Part shown: positions 6,908-16,108 of the stretch, piece after piece
Position numbering within the stretch: the stretch's first letter is position 1
How the letters are laid out: every line of letters starts with the position of its first letter
Origin: Bacteroidia bacterium
GTDB taxonomy: Bacteria > Bacteroidota > Bacteroidia > Bacteroidales > UBA932
Direction: 5' to 3'
Length of the DNA: 64,000 nucleotides
Assembly: GCA_021153285.1 (NCBI GenBank)
Contig: JAGKTT010000003.1
Span: 22,709-86,708 of the forward strand
Notes under the pieces: generated by a model
What the model saw: only the letters and a program-made list of their open reading frames with translations
Databases searched by the model: none
What the model was told of the DNA's origin: nothing
Position numbers and translations under genes: made by a program

Positions 6908-9760
6908 CTACAGCACTACCTTCATTGAAAGACCATTGTACTTCACAGTCTGCTGTTTACCGATACCATCCTTCGAAACAGGAATGATATTGAACACTCT
7001 TTCTTCGAGCATTCCTGGGAACTCACCCTGACGCTCCTCGATCGAGAGAAGCTTCATCTTTTCATTGTAAGAGAACTCGATCATAGAATATGCACCCTTC
7101 TCGTAGTTGTAGTTCACATTCTCATCCTCATAAAGAGTGAAGCTTCCGTCAGCGCCCTGATATATATAGAGGTCGATCACATCAGCCGGCTTCTGATCAG
7201 TCCACTGGATCTCAGGTCCGAAAGGAACAATAGAACCGGCACGGACATAAAGAGGCATCTGAGCATAAGGAGCATCCACGGTCTTTGTCTGTCCTCCTGC
7301 GATGAACTTATTGGTATAGAAGTCATACCATCCCTCAGTCTCAGGGAAATAAACCTCACGGGTACGCGCACCGTATTCATATACTGGAGCCACAAGGAAT
7401 GCAGGACCGAACATATATGTGTCACCTATATTCTCCACTACCCTGTCACCGAGGAAGTCCATAATCAGAGGACGCATAATCGTATAGTCCTCGAACCAGG
7501 TCATACCTGCCAATGAATAGATATAAGGCATAAGGGCGTAACGGAGCTTGGTGTAATATACGATAGACTCATATGCAGGATGTCCCTCCGGAGCGATTTC
7601 CCAAGGTTCGCGGAAAGGATACTGACCGTGTGCACGGAAGAGCGGACAGAATGCTCCGAACTGGAACCAGCGGGTGTTGAGCTCACGCCATTCCTTCTGA
7701 TCCTCATTCTCACGACCTGTACGGTCAAAGACCTCCTGACCTGCCACGAAACGGTTCTCCACGCAGAAACCTCCGATATCCATTGTCCAATATGGGATAC
7801 CGCTGATAGCGAAGTTGAGTCCGGCAGAAATCTGAGCCTTCATATCTTCCCAACGGGTAGCGATGTCACCGCTCCAGGTGGCTGTAGAATATCTCTGAAG
7901 TCCTGCGAAACCACTTCTGGTAAGTAGGAATACACGTTTGTCCGGATCTACGCCACGCTGTCCGTTATAGATTGCGTCAGCATTGACGATCGAGTATGTG
8001 TTGAAATACTCTGTAGAAGAGCCAAGGGCTGTCGGGCCGCAAAGAGCCTTTCTGTAGTCCATATCGGTACAGTCGCGCACGTTAGGCTCGGATGCATCCA
8101 TCCACCACGCATCGATTCCGAGAGGATAGTAATGGTCATACATCTGCTTCCAGAAAAGTTCACGGGCACCTGGAGCATAAGCATCATAGAATCCATAGAG
8201 ATAACCCTGACCGATCCAGTCACGGATGCCGTCTTCGTTAGCCTTGTTGTACATCCAGCCCTTCTCGTTGAGTTCCTTGTAATGCTCGGTATCCAAATAG
8301 AACTTAGGCCATACGGAAATCATCATCCGGGCACCCATATTATGGATGGAATCAACCATTCCCTTAGGATCCGGGAAGCGTGCAGGATCGAACTCGTGGC
8401 TGCCCCAGGCATCCTCTTCCCAATGGCTCCAGTCCATCACGATATTGTCGATAGGGATGTTTCTCTTACGGAAACCTTCGAGAGCCTGGATCATCTCGGT
8501 CGAAGTCTTGTACCTCTCGCGGCTCTGCCAGTATCCCATTGCCCACTTCGGCATAATCTGAGCTTTTCCTGTAAGGGTACGGTAACCGCTGATGATCTCG
8601 TCCGCATCGTCGCCGGCAATGAAATACCAGTCCATCTGCTTGCTCATCTCGCTCCACCAGGAATGCTTGGCCTGCTCTACGGGATCTACCACATCATAAA
8701 CGCGAAGTCCGCAATAGGAAACTCCTCCGTCAGGCTGCCAATCAATCTCAAGAGGTACCTTCTTGCCGGCTTCAAGACTTACAGTAAACTTATATGCATT
8801 CGGGTTCCAGGCTGTTCTCCAACGCTCAGGAACGACTTCCTTTCCGTCGATATTGACAGTCGTATAACCTGCATAGTAAAGAATGAACTGATACTCACCT
8901 GTAACGGGAGCCTCGATCGATCCTTCATATCTTACCTTGGAATTATAGAACTGGAAATCTTCCGGAAGATTCACGACCCTGGCCATTTCAGGCGCCACAA
9001 GATGCTCAAAATAGATCTTTGGCTCGTCTCTGACCACTGTCTCACCATCTGCCGGATCATATGTACCTGTAAGACATCCTTCCTTTCCTTCCTTGTTATA
9101 AAGCTTGAATACTTCTCCCAACTGCTTATAATCCTGAGGATTACCGAAACGCATAATGGAATAGCTATCCATCAGGAGACCATATCCTTTATTCGACACG
9201 ATGAAAGGAACAGAGACCTTCGTATTATACTGAAAAAGCTGTTCGTTCTTTCCCTTATAGTTGAATTCGTCTGCCTGATGCTGGCCAAGTCCGTAGAATG
9301 CCTCATCCTCCGGAGACTCGAATACCTGACGGAAAGAGTATCCGTGTGTACCATCCACTTCGATTGGCGCGAAAGACTTTCCGCCGCCTTTCTGCTCGGC
9401 AAGTATGACATTGCCTTCAAGGTCAGTGAACCACACTGCACCTGTAGCAGTACAAACATTAGCCTTGACTTCAGATGTAGACACAGTCACGGTCTCGCCT
9501 GCTTGAGTAACCTCAAAGGCGGTCTTCTCCGCAACAGGAAGTACCACAAGGCTCTGCGGATCTGCAAACTTCTTTTCCGGAGTTGCAGAAACACGGATCA
9601 GCTTCTCACCCATCACCTCAAGACGCACAAGAGCAGGGCCGTTTTCCACAGGCTGCCTCACCTTCACGGTAACACCGTTCTCATCCTGTCTTACAGCTCC
9701 GCTACAAGCGCTCAGAACCGCAAAAGCAATAAAAGACAAAAAGGTCAGTTTAGTTTTCAT
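6908..9760 (-). CDS. GH31 alpha-xylosidase lipoprotein with PA14 insert
   Basis: The 950-residue protein starts with a lipoprotein signal (lipobox LSAC, Cys19), so it is probably anchored to a membrane. An N-terminal beta-domain is followed by a PA14-like insert (roughly residues 270-370, with YEGSIEAPVTGEYQF), then the GH31 (beta/alpha)8 barrel. The nucleophile is Asp555 in WWMDASEPN and the acid/base is Asp632 in ATWSGDIATRW. A DUF5110-type module closes the protein. A GH31 enzyme with a PA14 insert is the layout of alpha-xylosidases that remove xylose from xyloglucan fragments, and the neighbouring xylBAE genes fit that product. Alpha-glucosidase activity remains possible. It starts 9 bases after the stop of the upstream GH43 relic. 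Confidence 0.9.
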   Translation of the reverse strand: MKTKLTFLSFIAFAVLSACSGAVRQDENGVTVKVRQPVENGPALVRLEVMGEKLIRVSATPEKKFADPQSLVVLPVAEKTAFEVTQAGETVTVSTSEVKANVCTATGAVWFTDLEGNVILAEQKGGGKSFAPIEVDGTHGYSFRQVFESPEDEAFYGLGQHQADEFNYKGKNEQLFQYNTKVSVPFIVSNKGYGLLMDSYSIMRFGNPQDYKQLGEVFKLYNKEGKEGCLTGTYDPADGETVVRDEPKIYFEHLVAPEMARVVNLPEDFQFYNSKVRYEGSIEAPVTGEYQFILYYAGYTTVNIDGKEVVPERWRTAWNPNAYKFTVSLEAGKKVPLEIDWQPDGGVSYCGLRVYDVVDPVEQAKHSWWSEMSKQMDWYFIAGDDADEIISGYRTLTGKAQIMPKWAMGYWQSRERYKTSTEMIQALEGFRKRNIPIDNIVMDWSHWEEDAWGSHEFDPARFPDPKGMVDSIHNMGARMMISVWPKFYLDTEHYKELNEKGWMYNKANEDGIRDWIGQGYLYGFYDAYAPGARELFWKQMYDHYYPLGIDAWWMDASEPNVRDCTDMDYRKALCGPTALGSSTEYFNTYSIVNADAIYNGQRGVDPDKRVFLLTRSGFAGLQRYSTATWSGDIATRWEDMKAQISAGLNFAISGIPYWTMDIGGFCVENRFVAGQEVFDRTGRENEDQKEWRELNTRWFQFGAFCPLFRAHGQYPFREPWEIAPEGHPAYESIVYYTKLRYALMPYIYSLAGMTWFEDYTIMRPLIMDFLGDRVVENIGDTYMFGPAFLVAPVYEYGARTREVYFPETEGWYDFYTNKFIAGGQTKTVDAPYAQMPLYVRAGSIVPFGPEIQWTDQKPADVIDLYIYQGADGSFTLYEDENVNYNYEKGAYSMIEFSYNEKMKLLSIEERQGEFPGMLEERVFNIIPVSKDGIGKQQTVKYNGLSMKVVL

Positions 9761-9769
9761 AAGATAGTG

Positions 9770-10288
9770 TTATTTGAATTTTATCGTATTAAGCACACAT
9801 ATGGACTTTCCCTTGAGATCCGAAGAGAATTTCAGATAAACGGCGTGCTTGCCGCTCATCTTCGCAAGCTCAGAAACAGCAATATGCAGATCAGTCGGCT
9901 CTGCAGGCATACCAGCCTTAAGATCAATACTTCCCAGAACCACACCACCCTGAGATGTCCAAGGCCTGTCGGCCATAACGGTGATCGTTCCGTCAATACC
10001 CTCCGGCACAGCATTGAGAATCAGATTCAGATTCTTACGGCCGGCCGTAGAATCGAAATTGAAATATTTGTAGCCTACAATCGAGCCGTCGGTATTGTTC
10101 ACCACAGGATTGATATTGTTTCTCAGGGTATAAGGATCCTCGAAAATATAAGGCTCACCGTCCGGAATATGTTCCCATAAAGGTAGATAAGGATTCCCCA
10201 CAGTCAACGGTACATCCTGGCCGGATCGTACACACGAGATCAAGACAAGAATCACCGCAGCTGCAAGGTTATATTTTAAAAAATACAT
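9770..10288 (-). pseudogene. GH43 relic: lipoprotein retaining only the two ends of a GH43 enzyme
   Basis: The open frame of 172 residues has a lipoprotein signal (LISC, Cys about 19) and then NPYLPLWEHIPDGEP, which resembles the very start of GH43 arabinofuranosidase/xylosidase catalytic domains. Where roughly 300 residues of beta-propeller should follow, the sequence passes at once to TLRNNINPVVNNTDGS and a beta-sandwich like the CBM6-type module at the C-terminus of such enzymes (GYKYFNFDS...). No catalytic acids of a propeller are left. The simplest reading is an in-frame internal deletion, leaving a still translatable remnant. It is first in the minus-strand xylose operon. It could instead be a working carbohydrate-binding lipoprotein. 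The ATG at 10288 was chosen over an adjacent TTG. Confidence 0.6.
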
Positions 10289-10304
10289 CAATCCGATATT
10301 TTTT

Positions 10305-10336
10305 CAAATATAATTATTTTTGTATGCAACTGCAAT
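10305..10336 (-). promoter_or_regulatory. Possible Bacteroidota promoter of the xylose operon
   Basis: On the minus strand the sequence reads ATTG, 20 bases, TATATTTG (10305-10312), a full match to the -7 consensus TAnnTTTG and a partial match to the -33 TTTG. It ends 17 bases before the first gene of the operon. A plus-strand TATTTTTG at 10315-10322 overlaps the spacer and could serve the divergent GH51 gene. Confidence 0.5.
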
Positions 10337-10470
10337 GTTGATTTGAATAAAATTTTCCTATCTTGCAGATGATATTGTAAATTACAATAGCAGATCTTGA
10401 GATATCTATCCAGACTGAAGCATATAGCACATAAGAATACAACAGATAGATCAACGCTAAAACATTTTAT

Positions 10471-12015
10471 ATGAAAAAATTCTTTCTTGCAGCTATCTTA
10501 GCAGTTGTTATTCCGGTATCGGCTGCCGGTCAGATGAAAGTCATTATAAACATAGACAGCGACATCACTGACGGACAGATCATCCCTAAGGAAATCTACG
10601 GACAGTTCGCAGAGCATCTGGGCTCGTGCATCTACGGAGGACTATGGGTGGGTCCTGATTCCGAAATACCTAATATAGACGGTTACAGAACCGATGTTCT
10701 GGAAGCACTCAAGACATTGAAGGTTCCTGTTATGAGATGGCCGGGAGGATGCTTTGCAGACGAATATCACTGGAGAGACGGTATCGGTCCTCGCGAAGAC
10801 AGACCTCGTATGGTCAACAGCAACTGGGGAGGCACAGTGGAAGACAATTCATTCGGCACACACGAGTTCCTGAACCTCTGCGAAATGATAGGTTGCGAGC
10901 CTTACATCAGCGGCAATGTCGGATCAGGCACTGTGGAAGAGCTCGCCAAATGGGTGGAATATATGACTGCACCGGATGGTCCGATGGCAAGACTCAGAGC
11001 GCAGAACGGCCGTACCGAGCCTTGGAAGGTCAAGTACCTTGGGGTCGGAAACGAGAGCTGGGGCTGCGGCGGAAATATGGTAGTGGATTATTACACTCAC
11101 CTTTACAGACGCTATCAGACCTATTGCCGCAATTTCGGTGACAATGTGCTGTACAAGGTGGCCAGCGGTGCTACTGACTATGATTATAATTGGACTGAGG
11201 TCCTGATGAAGAATATAGCGAACCATACAGACGGTATTTCCCTCCATTATTACACAGTCAAGGGATGGAACGGCAGCAAAGGATCAGCTACACAATTCAA
11301 TGCTGAGGAATATTACAACACCCTCGGCAAGGCTGTGGAGGTCGAGAGCGTCATCAAACGTCATATCGCCATTATGGACAGCTACGACCCTGAAAACAAG
11401 GTGGATCTGCTTCTGGACGAATGGGGAACCTGGTTCGATGTGGAGCCTGGCACCAATCCCGGACACCTCTATCAGCAGAACACTATGCGAGACGCAATGG
11501 TAGCTTCTCTAAGCCTCAACATCTTCCACAAATACACAAAGAGGCTAAAAATGGCCAATATCGCCCAGATAGCCAATGTGCTCCAGTCTATGGTCCTGAC
11601 AAAGGACGACAAGATGGTCCTCACTCCTACCTACCACGTATTCAGAATGTACAATGTACATCAGGAAGCTACATTCCTCCCGCTCACCTGCAGTTCAATG
11701 ACATTCACCGACGCCAACGGCCGTGAATGCCCTGTCGTAGATGCCACAGCATCCCGTAATGCAGAGGGAGCGGTCAATGTAACCCTCACAAATACAGATC
11801 TTGAGAATGATGCTGAGATCATTGTTTCAATTGCTGCTGACGGAAAGCTTTCAGTAACAGGAGAAATCCTCACATCAAAGGACATTACGGATCATAATGA
11901 CTTCGACTCTCCTTCAAAGGTCAGTCCGGTGGAGTTCAAGGATTTCAAGGTAAAGGACGGTAAGATCACTGTCAAGATGCCGGCAAAATCCATCGTAAAT
12001 CTCTGCATAAGATAA
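10471..12015 (+). CDS. GH51 alpha-L-arabinofuranosidase (exported)
   Basis: This 514-residue enzyme removes alpha-L-arabinofuranosyl side groups from arabinoxylan or arabinan. A signal peptide ends near residue 21. The GH51 barrel shows [19 protein letters not shown], the acid/base Glu195 in [11 protein letters not shown] and the nucleophile Glu317 in [12 protein letters not shown]-terminal beta-sandwich ends the protein; the length is normal for the subgroup without an extra binding module. The gene is divergent from the xylose operon with about 180 bases between, where promoter motifs for both directions overlap. A hairpin lies just after its stop. Confidence 0.95.
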   Translation: MKKFFLAAILAVVIPVSAAGQMKVIINIDSDITDGQIIPKEIYGQFAEHLGSCIYGGLWVGPDSEIPNIDGYRTDVLEALKTLKVPVMRWPGGCFADEYHWRDGIGPREDRPRMVNSNWGGTVEDNSFGTHEFLNLCEMIGCEPYISGNVGSGTVEELAKWVEYMTAPDGPMARLRAQNGRTEPWKVKYLGVGNESWGCGGNMVVDYYTHLYRRYQTYCRNFGDNVLYKVASGATDYDYNWTEVLMKNIANHTDGISLHYYTVKGWNGSKGSATQFNAEEYYNTLGKAVEVESVIKRHIAIMDSYDPENKVDLLLDEWGTWFDVEPGTNPGHLYQQNTMRDAMVASLSLNIFHKYTKRLKMANIAQIANVLQSMVLTKDDKMVLTPTYHVFRMYNVHQEATFLPLTCSSMTFTDANGRECPVVDATASRNAEGAVNVTLTNTDLENDAEIIVSIAADGKLSVTGEILTSKDITDHNDFDSPSKVSPVEFKDFKVKDGKITVKMPAKSIVNLCIR

Positions 12016-12026
12016 AACAACACAGC

Positions 12027-12050
12027 CGGATGGCTTTGAACGGCCATCCG
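12027..12050 (+). terminator. Hairpin after the GH51 gene
   Basis: CGGATGGC at 12027-12034 pairs with GCCATCCG at 12043-12050, 12 bases after the stop codon. There is no strong T-run, so the terminator call rests on position between convergent genes. Confidence 0.5.
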
Positions 12051-12077
12051 ACTGCCACTAACACAACACTACTCAAA

Positions 12078-12674
12078 CTAACGGACGTACTCGGAATCAA
12101 AATTCCGGTGGATTTCCTTGAGTTTCATTGACAATGAAATCAAGAGGATTCCGAAGACAATGAGGCCGACGCCCGCCAGCACCACCACTGTAGCAATTCC
12201 CGCACCGAAAGGATTCACAAGCACAAGAATCGACAGAATAAGAAGGAGGATACCGCCTCCGATCACCCATCCTGATCCCGGAATACCGAATGTATCAAAG
12301 TCACCGGAGAATCCGATAAGCACGAAACTGTTGTACATCATCCAGAATCCCATCATTATAGGCAGGGCTACCAAAGTGACTCCCGGATAGATGCAAAGGA
12401 AGATTCCGATCAGCAGATCCAGCACACCGGAAACGATCACATATCCCCTCATCATAAAGAAATTGGCACTCGTAGATGCTGAAATGAGCTTAGCCGCTCC
12501 TACGATGAGCAGAAGCACTCCGAAAAGTATTGCCAATGTCACATAGCTTTGCAAAGGGAAAGCAAATACCACGATGCCGAGAAGGATGCAAAGAATACCC
12601 GCAACGGCAAGGAGCCACCAGTGCTTTATCGCACGGGCAGCCCCTTTTGTAAGATTTTCAAAACGACGTTTCAT
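12078..12674 (-). CDS. HdeD/DUF308 family membrane protein
   Basis: The 198-residue protein is almost entirely hydrophobic with about six predicted membrane segments, and has the internal duplication seen in the HdeD/DUF308 family (repeated short segments such as LLIGIFLCIYPGV and ILLLILSILVLVNPF). Members are small inner-membrane proteins; HdeD of Escherichia coli is linked to acid resistance, but the biochemical role is unknown. It lies between two GH51 genes, upstream of none of them in an obvious operon: it runs on the minus strand downstream of the second GH51 gene with a gap of about 50 bases. Confidence 0.85.
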   Translation of the reverse strand: MKRRFENLTKGAARAIKHWWLLAVAGILCILLGIVVFAFPLQSYVTLAILFGVLLLIVGAAKLISASTSANFFMMRGYVIVSGVLDLLIGIFLCIYPGVTLVALPIMMGFWMMYNSFVLIGFSGDFDTFGIPGSGWVIGGGILLLILSILVLVNPFGAGIATVVVLAGVGLIVFGILLISLSMKLKEIHRNFDSEYVR

Positions 12675-12727
12675 ATCACTAACATTTAATCAGCGATACG
12701 ATTGTCAATTATTGTGCTATTCCGATC

Positions 12728-14698
12728 TCATTTCCTGATCACATAAACCATAAATGTCTTTGGAGCAGCTGTCGTTTCCAGAGTCTTTCCCTCAAAGTCC
12801 AGGGAAGTTGTCTGTGGAACGATCTTATATGGTTCATCGAGAGTGTTCTCCGCATCCGGATCATCGCAGTGAAAGCTCACAGCCTCGACTCCAGTAAGGA
12901 TGTCCTTCTTACGGAGTCCTTCGAAATTGACCTTTACTTCACGAGGCCGGTCCGAAACATTGATTACCTTTATATATATACAGCCATTGTCCTCATCATA
13001 CACAGAGCTTGCGAAAATTCCGTCCGCCCCGGTGACATTGGCTCCCTCCATATCTGTGAGTTTCAAGACATTGGTACCACAATACTGCATATAGAGCTTC
13101 TGCACATACCAGCTGCACGAGCGGAAACTGCGAAGGTTGTCGAACCAGATCATATCAGGTCTCCACTGCCATCCTTCTACGTGTGCAAACAAAGGAGCAT
13201 ACGATGACATATGCACGATATCGGCATTTCTCTCAAGTGTGGTCATAAATGCTGCCTCCAGGAGTGAGGCCTCGAAATGATTCCATTTCTTGCCGGCTCC
13301 GTGGCAGGCATATTCTCCGGCAAAGACCTTAGGACCTTTTCTGTCATAATTGTCATAACGGGCTCCCTGACTGAGGAACCAGGATTCTGGACGATAGAAA
13401 TGTTCATCGACCAGGTCTGCATCAAGTCTCTCCATCTCGGACCAAAGATAGTCGAACTGTTCTCCTTCAGAGTTCGGTCCAGAAGATCCTATTATCTGAA
13501 TTTCCGGGTACGCCTTACGGATGGCCTTGACAAAAGGCTCCAGACGCTCAGGATACTCCGGACCCCATTGTTCGTTTCCTACACCGAGGTACTTCAATCC
13601 GAAAGGCTCCGGATGTCCCATCTCTGCACGAAGGCCTCCCCATCGGGTATCCACGCTGCCATTGGCAAATTCTATAAGGTCCAATGCATCCTGGATATAG
13701 CAGTCAAGCTGGTCGACAGGCTGATGCGCATCCATTGTCTCATTCTGGAACTGGCAGGCAAGTCCACAACTTATGACCGGAAGAGGTTCTGCACCGATTT
13801 CCTCCGAAAGAAGGAAATACTCATAGAATCCCAGTCCATATGACTGGTAATAATCAGGATAATAGCGATGCTTGAAGCTATGCTGCCATCTGTTTTCGTT
13901 AAGCGGGCGGTTCTCTACAGGGCCCACACTGTTCTTCCAGCTGTAACGGGTTTCCAGATCGGTTCCTTCCACTATGCAGCCTCCCGGGAATCGGAAAAGT
14001 CCAGGCTGAAGATCGTAGAGAGCCTGGGCCAGATCCTTGCGGAGCCCGTTCTGATGGCCCATCCAGGTATCCACAGGGAAGAGTGAGATATGCTCCACAT
14101 CCACTGCAACAGGGGAATTCAGGAAAATGCGGAGAGTCGCCTTCGGGTCAGTAACTCCGGAGGTCAATATCACTTCATATTTCTTCCAATCTCCCGAATC
14201 AACTGTAATTTCCGCAGCTGTATAAACCTGAGTCTCTGCCATCGAAGCTCTATCAATGAGTTCAATACCCAACCTGGCCGATTGTCCTGCTTGTGGAACA
14301 CGGGCCCAGACACTGAAACGATATTGAGCGCCATCCTTCAGTCCTATACCGAAGAAGCCATTGTTTTCAATAGCAGTATGCTTTTGCGGATGACCGGGAT
14401 AACAGAGTCTGAGATAGTGAGGATTACGCTCGAAAGGGCCGTCATCCTTCAGTTCAACGCGTCCTCCCACACTCCAGCCCTGAAGCCTGTTGCCAGGGAA
14501 CTCGAATGAGCGGTTCTTCACCAGCTCAGCATAGAGTCCGCCGTCAGCGGCAAAATTGATATCTTCGATGAAGATTCCATACATCGTAGGCTGGATTTCT
14601 GCTCCAAGCCTGCTTACGTTCATCTTCATCTCGAGAGTCTGTGCTGAAAGGGCTGCGGCCGCAGACAGCGACAATAGTGACAGAAACAATCTTTTCAT
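12728..14698 (-). CDS. GH51 alpha-L-arabinofuranosidase with N-terminal binding module
   Basis: The 656-residue exported enzyme has a signal peptide cleaved after about residue 19 (AAALSAQ). The catalytic barrel is interrupted near its start by a CBM4-type beta-sandwich (about residues 60-210), a layout found in larger GH51 enzymes. The acid/base is Glu376 in GVGNEQWGPEY and the nucleophile is Glu462 in VFAGEYACHG. A C-terminal beta-domain follows. With the other GH51 it gives the locus two arabinofuranosidases of different architecture, probably for different arabinose linkages. It precedes the DUF308 gene and follows the aldose epimerase gene by about 40 bases. Confidence 0.93.
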   Translation of the reverse strand: MKRLFLSLLSLSAAAALSAQTLEMKMNVSRLGAEIQPTMYGIFIEDINFAADGGLYAELVKNRSFEFPGNRLQGWSVGGRVELKDDGPFERNPHYLRLCYPGHPQKHTAIENNGFFGIGLKDGAQYRFSVWARVPQAGQSARLGIELIDRASMAETQVYTAAEITVDSGDWKKYEVILTSGVTDPKATLRIFLNSPVAVDVEHISLFPVDTWMGHQNGLRKDLAQALYDLQPGLFRFPGGCIVEGTDLETRYSWKNSVGPVENRPLNENRWQHSFKHRYYPDYYQSYGLGFYEYFLLSEEIGAEPLPVISCGLACQFQNETMDAHQPVDQLDCYIQDALDLIEFANGSVDTRWGGLRAEMGHPEPFGLKYLGVGNEQWGPEYPERLEPFVKAIRKAYPEIQIIGSSGPNSEGEQFDYLWSEMERLDADLVDEHFYRPESWFLSQGARYDNYDRKGPKVFAGEYACHGAGKKWNHFEASLLEAAFMTTLERNADIVHMSSYAPLFAHVEGWQWRPDMIWFDNLRSFRSCSWYVQKLYMQYCGTNVLKLTDMEGANVTGADGIFASSVYDEDNGCIYIKVINVSDRPREVKVNFEGLRKKDILTGVEAVSFHCDDPDAENTLDEPYKIVPQTTSLDFEGKTLETTAAPKTFMVYVIRK

Positions 14699-14738
14699 TT
14701 ATACAAGCGCCTGATTCAGCTTATAATAATTTAATCGG

Positions 14739-15884
14739 TTATTCCATTACAGAGAATTGGTAGACGCAGTGGCTGGTATATTTCTGACCAGGCTCAAGGA
14801 ATGCCGAAGGCCACTCAGGCTTGTTAGGAGTGTCCGGATATTTCTGAGTCTCGAGACAGAAGCCAGTGCTCTGCTGATAAGCGATTCCATTCTTTCCTGT
14901 GACGCTTCCGTCAAGGAAGTTACCGCTGTAGAACTGCACTCCCGGCTCATCTGTAAACATTTCAAGACAGATTCCGGTCTCAGGACAATAAGCGCGTGCA
15001 GCCAGTTGAGTGTCATCTCCTGCAGTATTGAGACACCAGTTATGGTCGAATCCGTTTCCAAACTTGATCTGCTGGAAATCGAAGTTCCTGATATTCTGAC
15101 CGAGAGCAACAGGCTGTCTGAAATCCATAGGGGTTCCCTCTACTGGAAGAATCTCACCGGTGGTCATAAATGTATCATCCACAGGAGTGTAGTTATCCGC
15201 ATTGATCATCAGGACCTGATCATCGACACGACGGGTAGGATCGCCGGAAAGATTGAAATAAGTGTGATTGGTCATATTGATGACAGTCTTTTTGTCAGTC
15301 ACTGCTTCGTAACTGATGTCGATCGCATTGTCATCTGTAAGCTTCATTGTAACGACTGCTGTAACGGCACCGGGGAAATTAGCATCACCGTCAGGAGACT
15401 CCAGCGTCAGAACCACTGTAGATTCATCGGCCTGGACTGCATCATATACCTTATACTGCCAGCCTTCAGGACCTCCGTGAAGACAATGGCCGAAATTATT
15501 CTGCGGGAGCTGGATGGTCTGTCCATCGATTACGATTATACCTTTGTTGATTCTATTGGCATAGCGTCCTATGGAAGCACCGAAGTCGCTTGGAGAATTC
15601 ACCTTGTCAGCATAGTTTGCAACATTATCAAATCCGAGGACTACATCCTTCATTTCTCCGTTCCTGTCCGGAACCATCACAGATACTATTCGAGCTCCGA
15701 GATTGGTCACACACACTTCCATTCCGCTGGCATTGGTAAGAGTGTATAGGTCTGTAGGCTTTCCGTTGATCTCAGCTGCAAACTTCTGAGGATCAAGTCC
15801 TGAAAGAGTCTGGGTCGGAGCTGTGGCACAGGAATGCATCAGTGCAGCAGCGACTACCAGCATAGTCTTGAATGCGATTTTCAT
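14739..15884 (-). CDS. galM: Aldose 1-epimerase (periplasmic or lipoprotein form)
   Basis: Aldose 1-epimerase (mutarotase) interconverts alpha and beta anomers of free sugars, here likely those released by the neighbouring glycosidases. The 381-residue protein has an N-terminal lipoprotein-like signal (AALMHSC) before the galactose-mutarotase beta-sandwich. Signatures are GRYANRI, NNFGHCLHGGPEGW with the catalytic-region histidine, NMTNHTYFNLSG with the second histidine, and TDEPGVQFYSGNFLDG carrying the acidic residue region. The ATG at 15884 was chosen because it directly precedes the signal; an upstream in-frame start would add 42 unlikely residues. It is followed by the second GH51 gene. 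Confidence 0.92.
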   Translation of the reverse strand: MKIAFKTMLVVAAALMHSCATAPTQTLSGLDPQKFAAEINGKPTDLYTLTNASGMEVCVTNLGARIVSVMVPDRNGEMKDVVLGFDNVANYADKVNSPSDFGASIGRYANRINKGIIVIDGQTIQLPQNNFGHCLHGGPEGWQYKVYDAVQADESTVVLTLESPDGDANFPGAVTAVVTMKLTDDNAIDISYEAVTDKKTVINMTNHTYFNLSGDPTRRVDDQVLMINADNYTPVDDTFMTTGEILPVEGTPMDFRQPVALGQNIRNFDFQQIKFGNGFDHNWCLNTAGDDTQLAARAYCPETGICLEMFTDEPGVQFYSGNFLDGSVTGKNGIAYQQSTGFCLETQKYPDTPNKPEWPSAFLEPGQKYTSHCVYQFSVME

Positions 15885-16051
15885 AATGTTATAAATTAAT
15901 TGGTTATATATATTCTCGGGATGACTACAAATATAGATAATTTTTACAGAAGTTTGTAGCTGAAGTGAATCACCTGCTACATCTGCCGCAGGTGATTCAA
16001 AAGAAATCACTATCAGTCAACCACTTACAGTTCGCTTTAACAAGCCTGCAA

Positions 16052-16087
16052 TAAAAAAGCCGTCCATCACCGGGGTGAGGACGGCTT
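16052..16087 (-). terminator. Rho-independent terminator of transketolase
   Basis: The 9-base arms 16057-16065 and 16079-16087 form a perfect GC-rich stem (GCCGTCC core) followed on the minus strand by a run of six T. It lies 22 bases beyond the tkt stop. Confidence 0.85.
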
Positions 16088-16108
16088 CAACATATCGACG
16101 CTTAGTGC

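Noticed and set aside
8132..10180. 682-codon open frame antisense to the GH31 alpha-xylosidase
   Set aside because: Its product is rich in His, Arg, Ser and Cys without any domain, and it mirrors the codon pattern of the GH31 gene, whose catalytic motifs are intact.
14757..15749. 330-codon open frame antisense to galM
   Set aside because: No domain and antisense to a well-supported gene.
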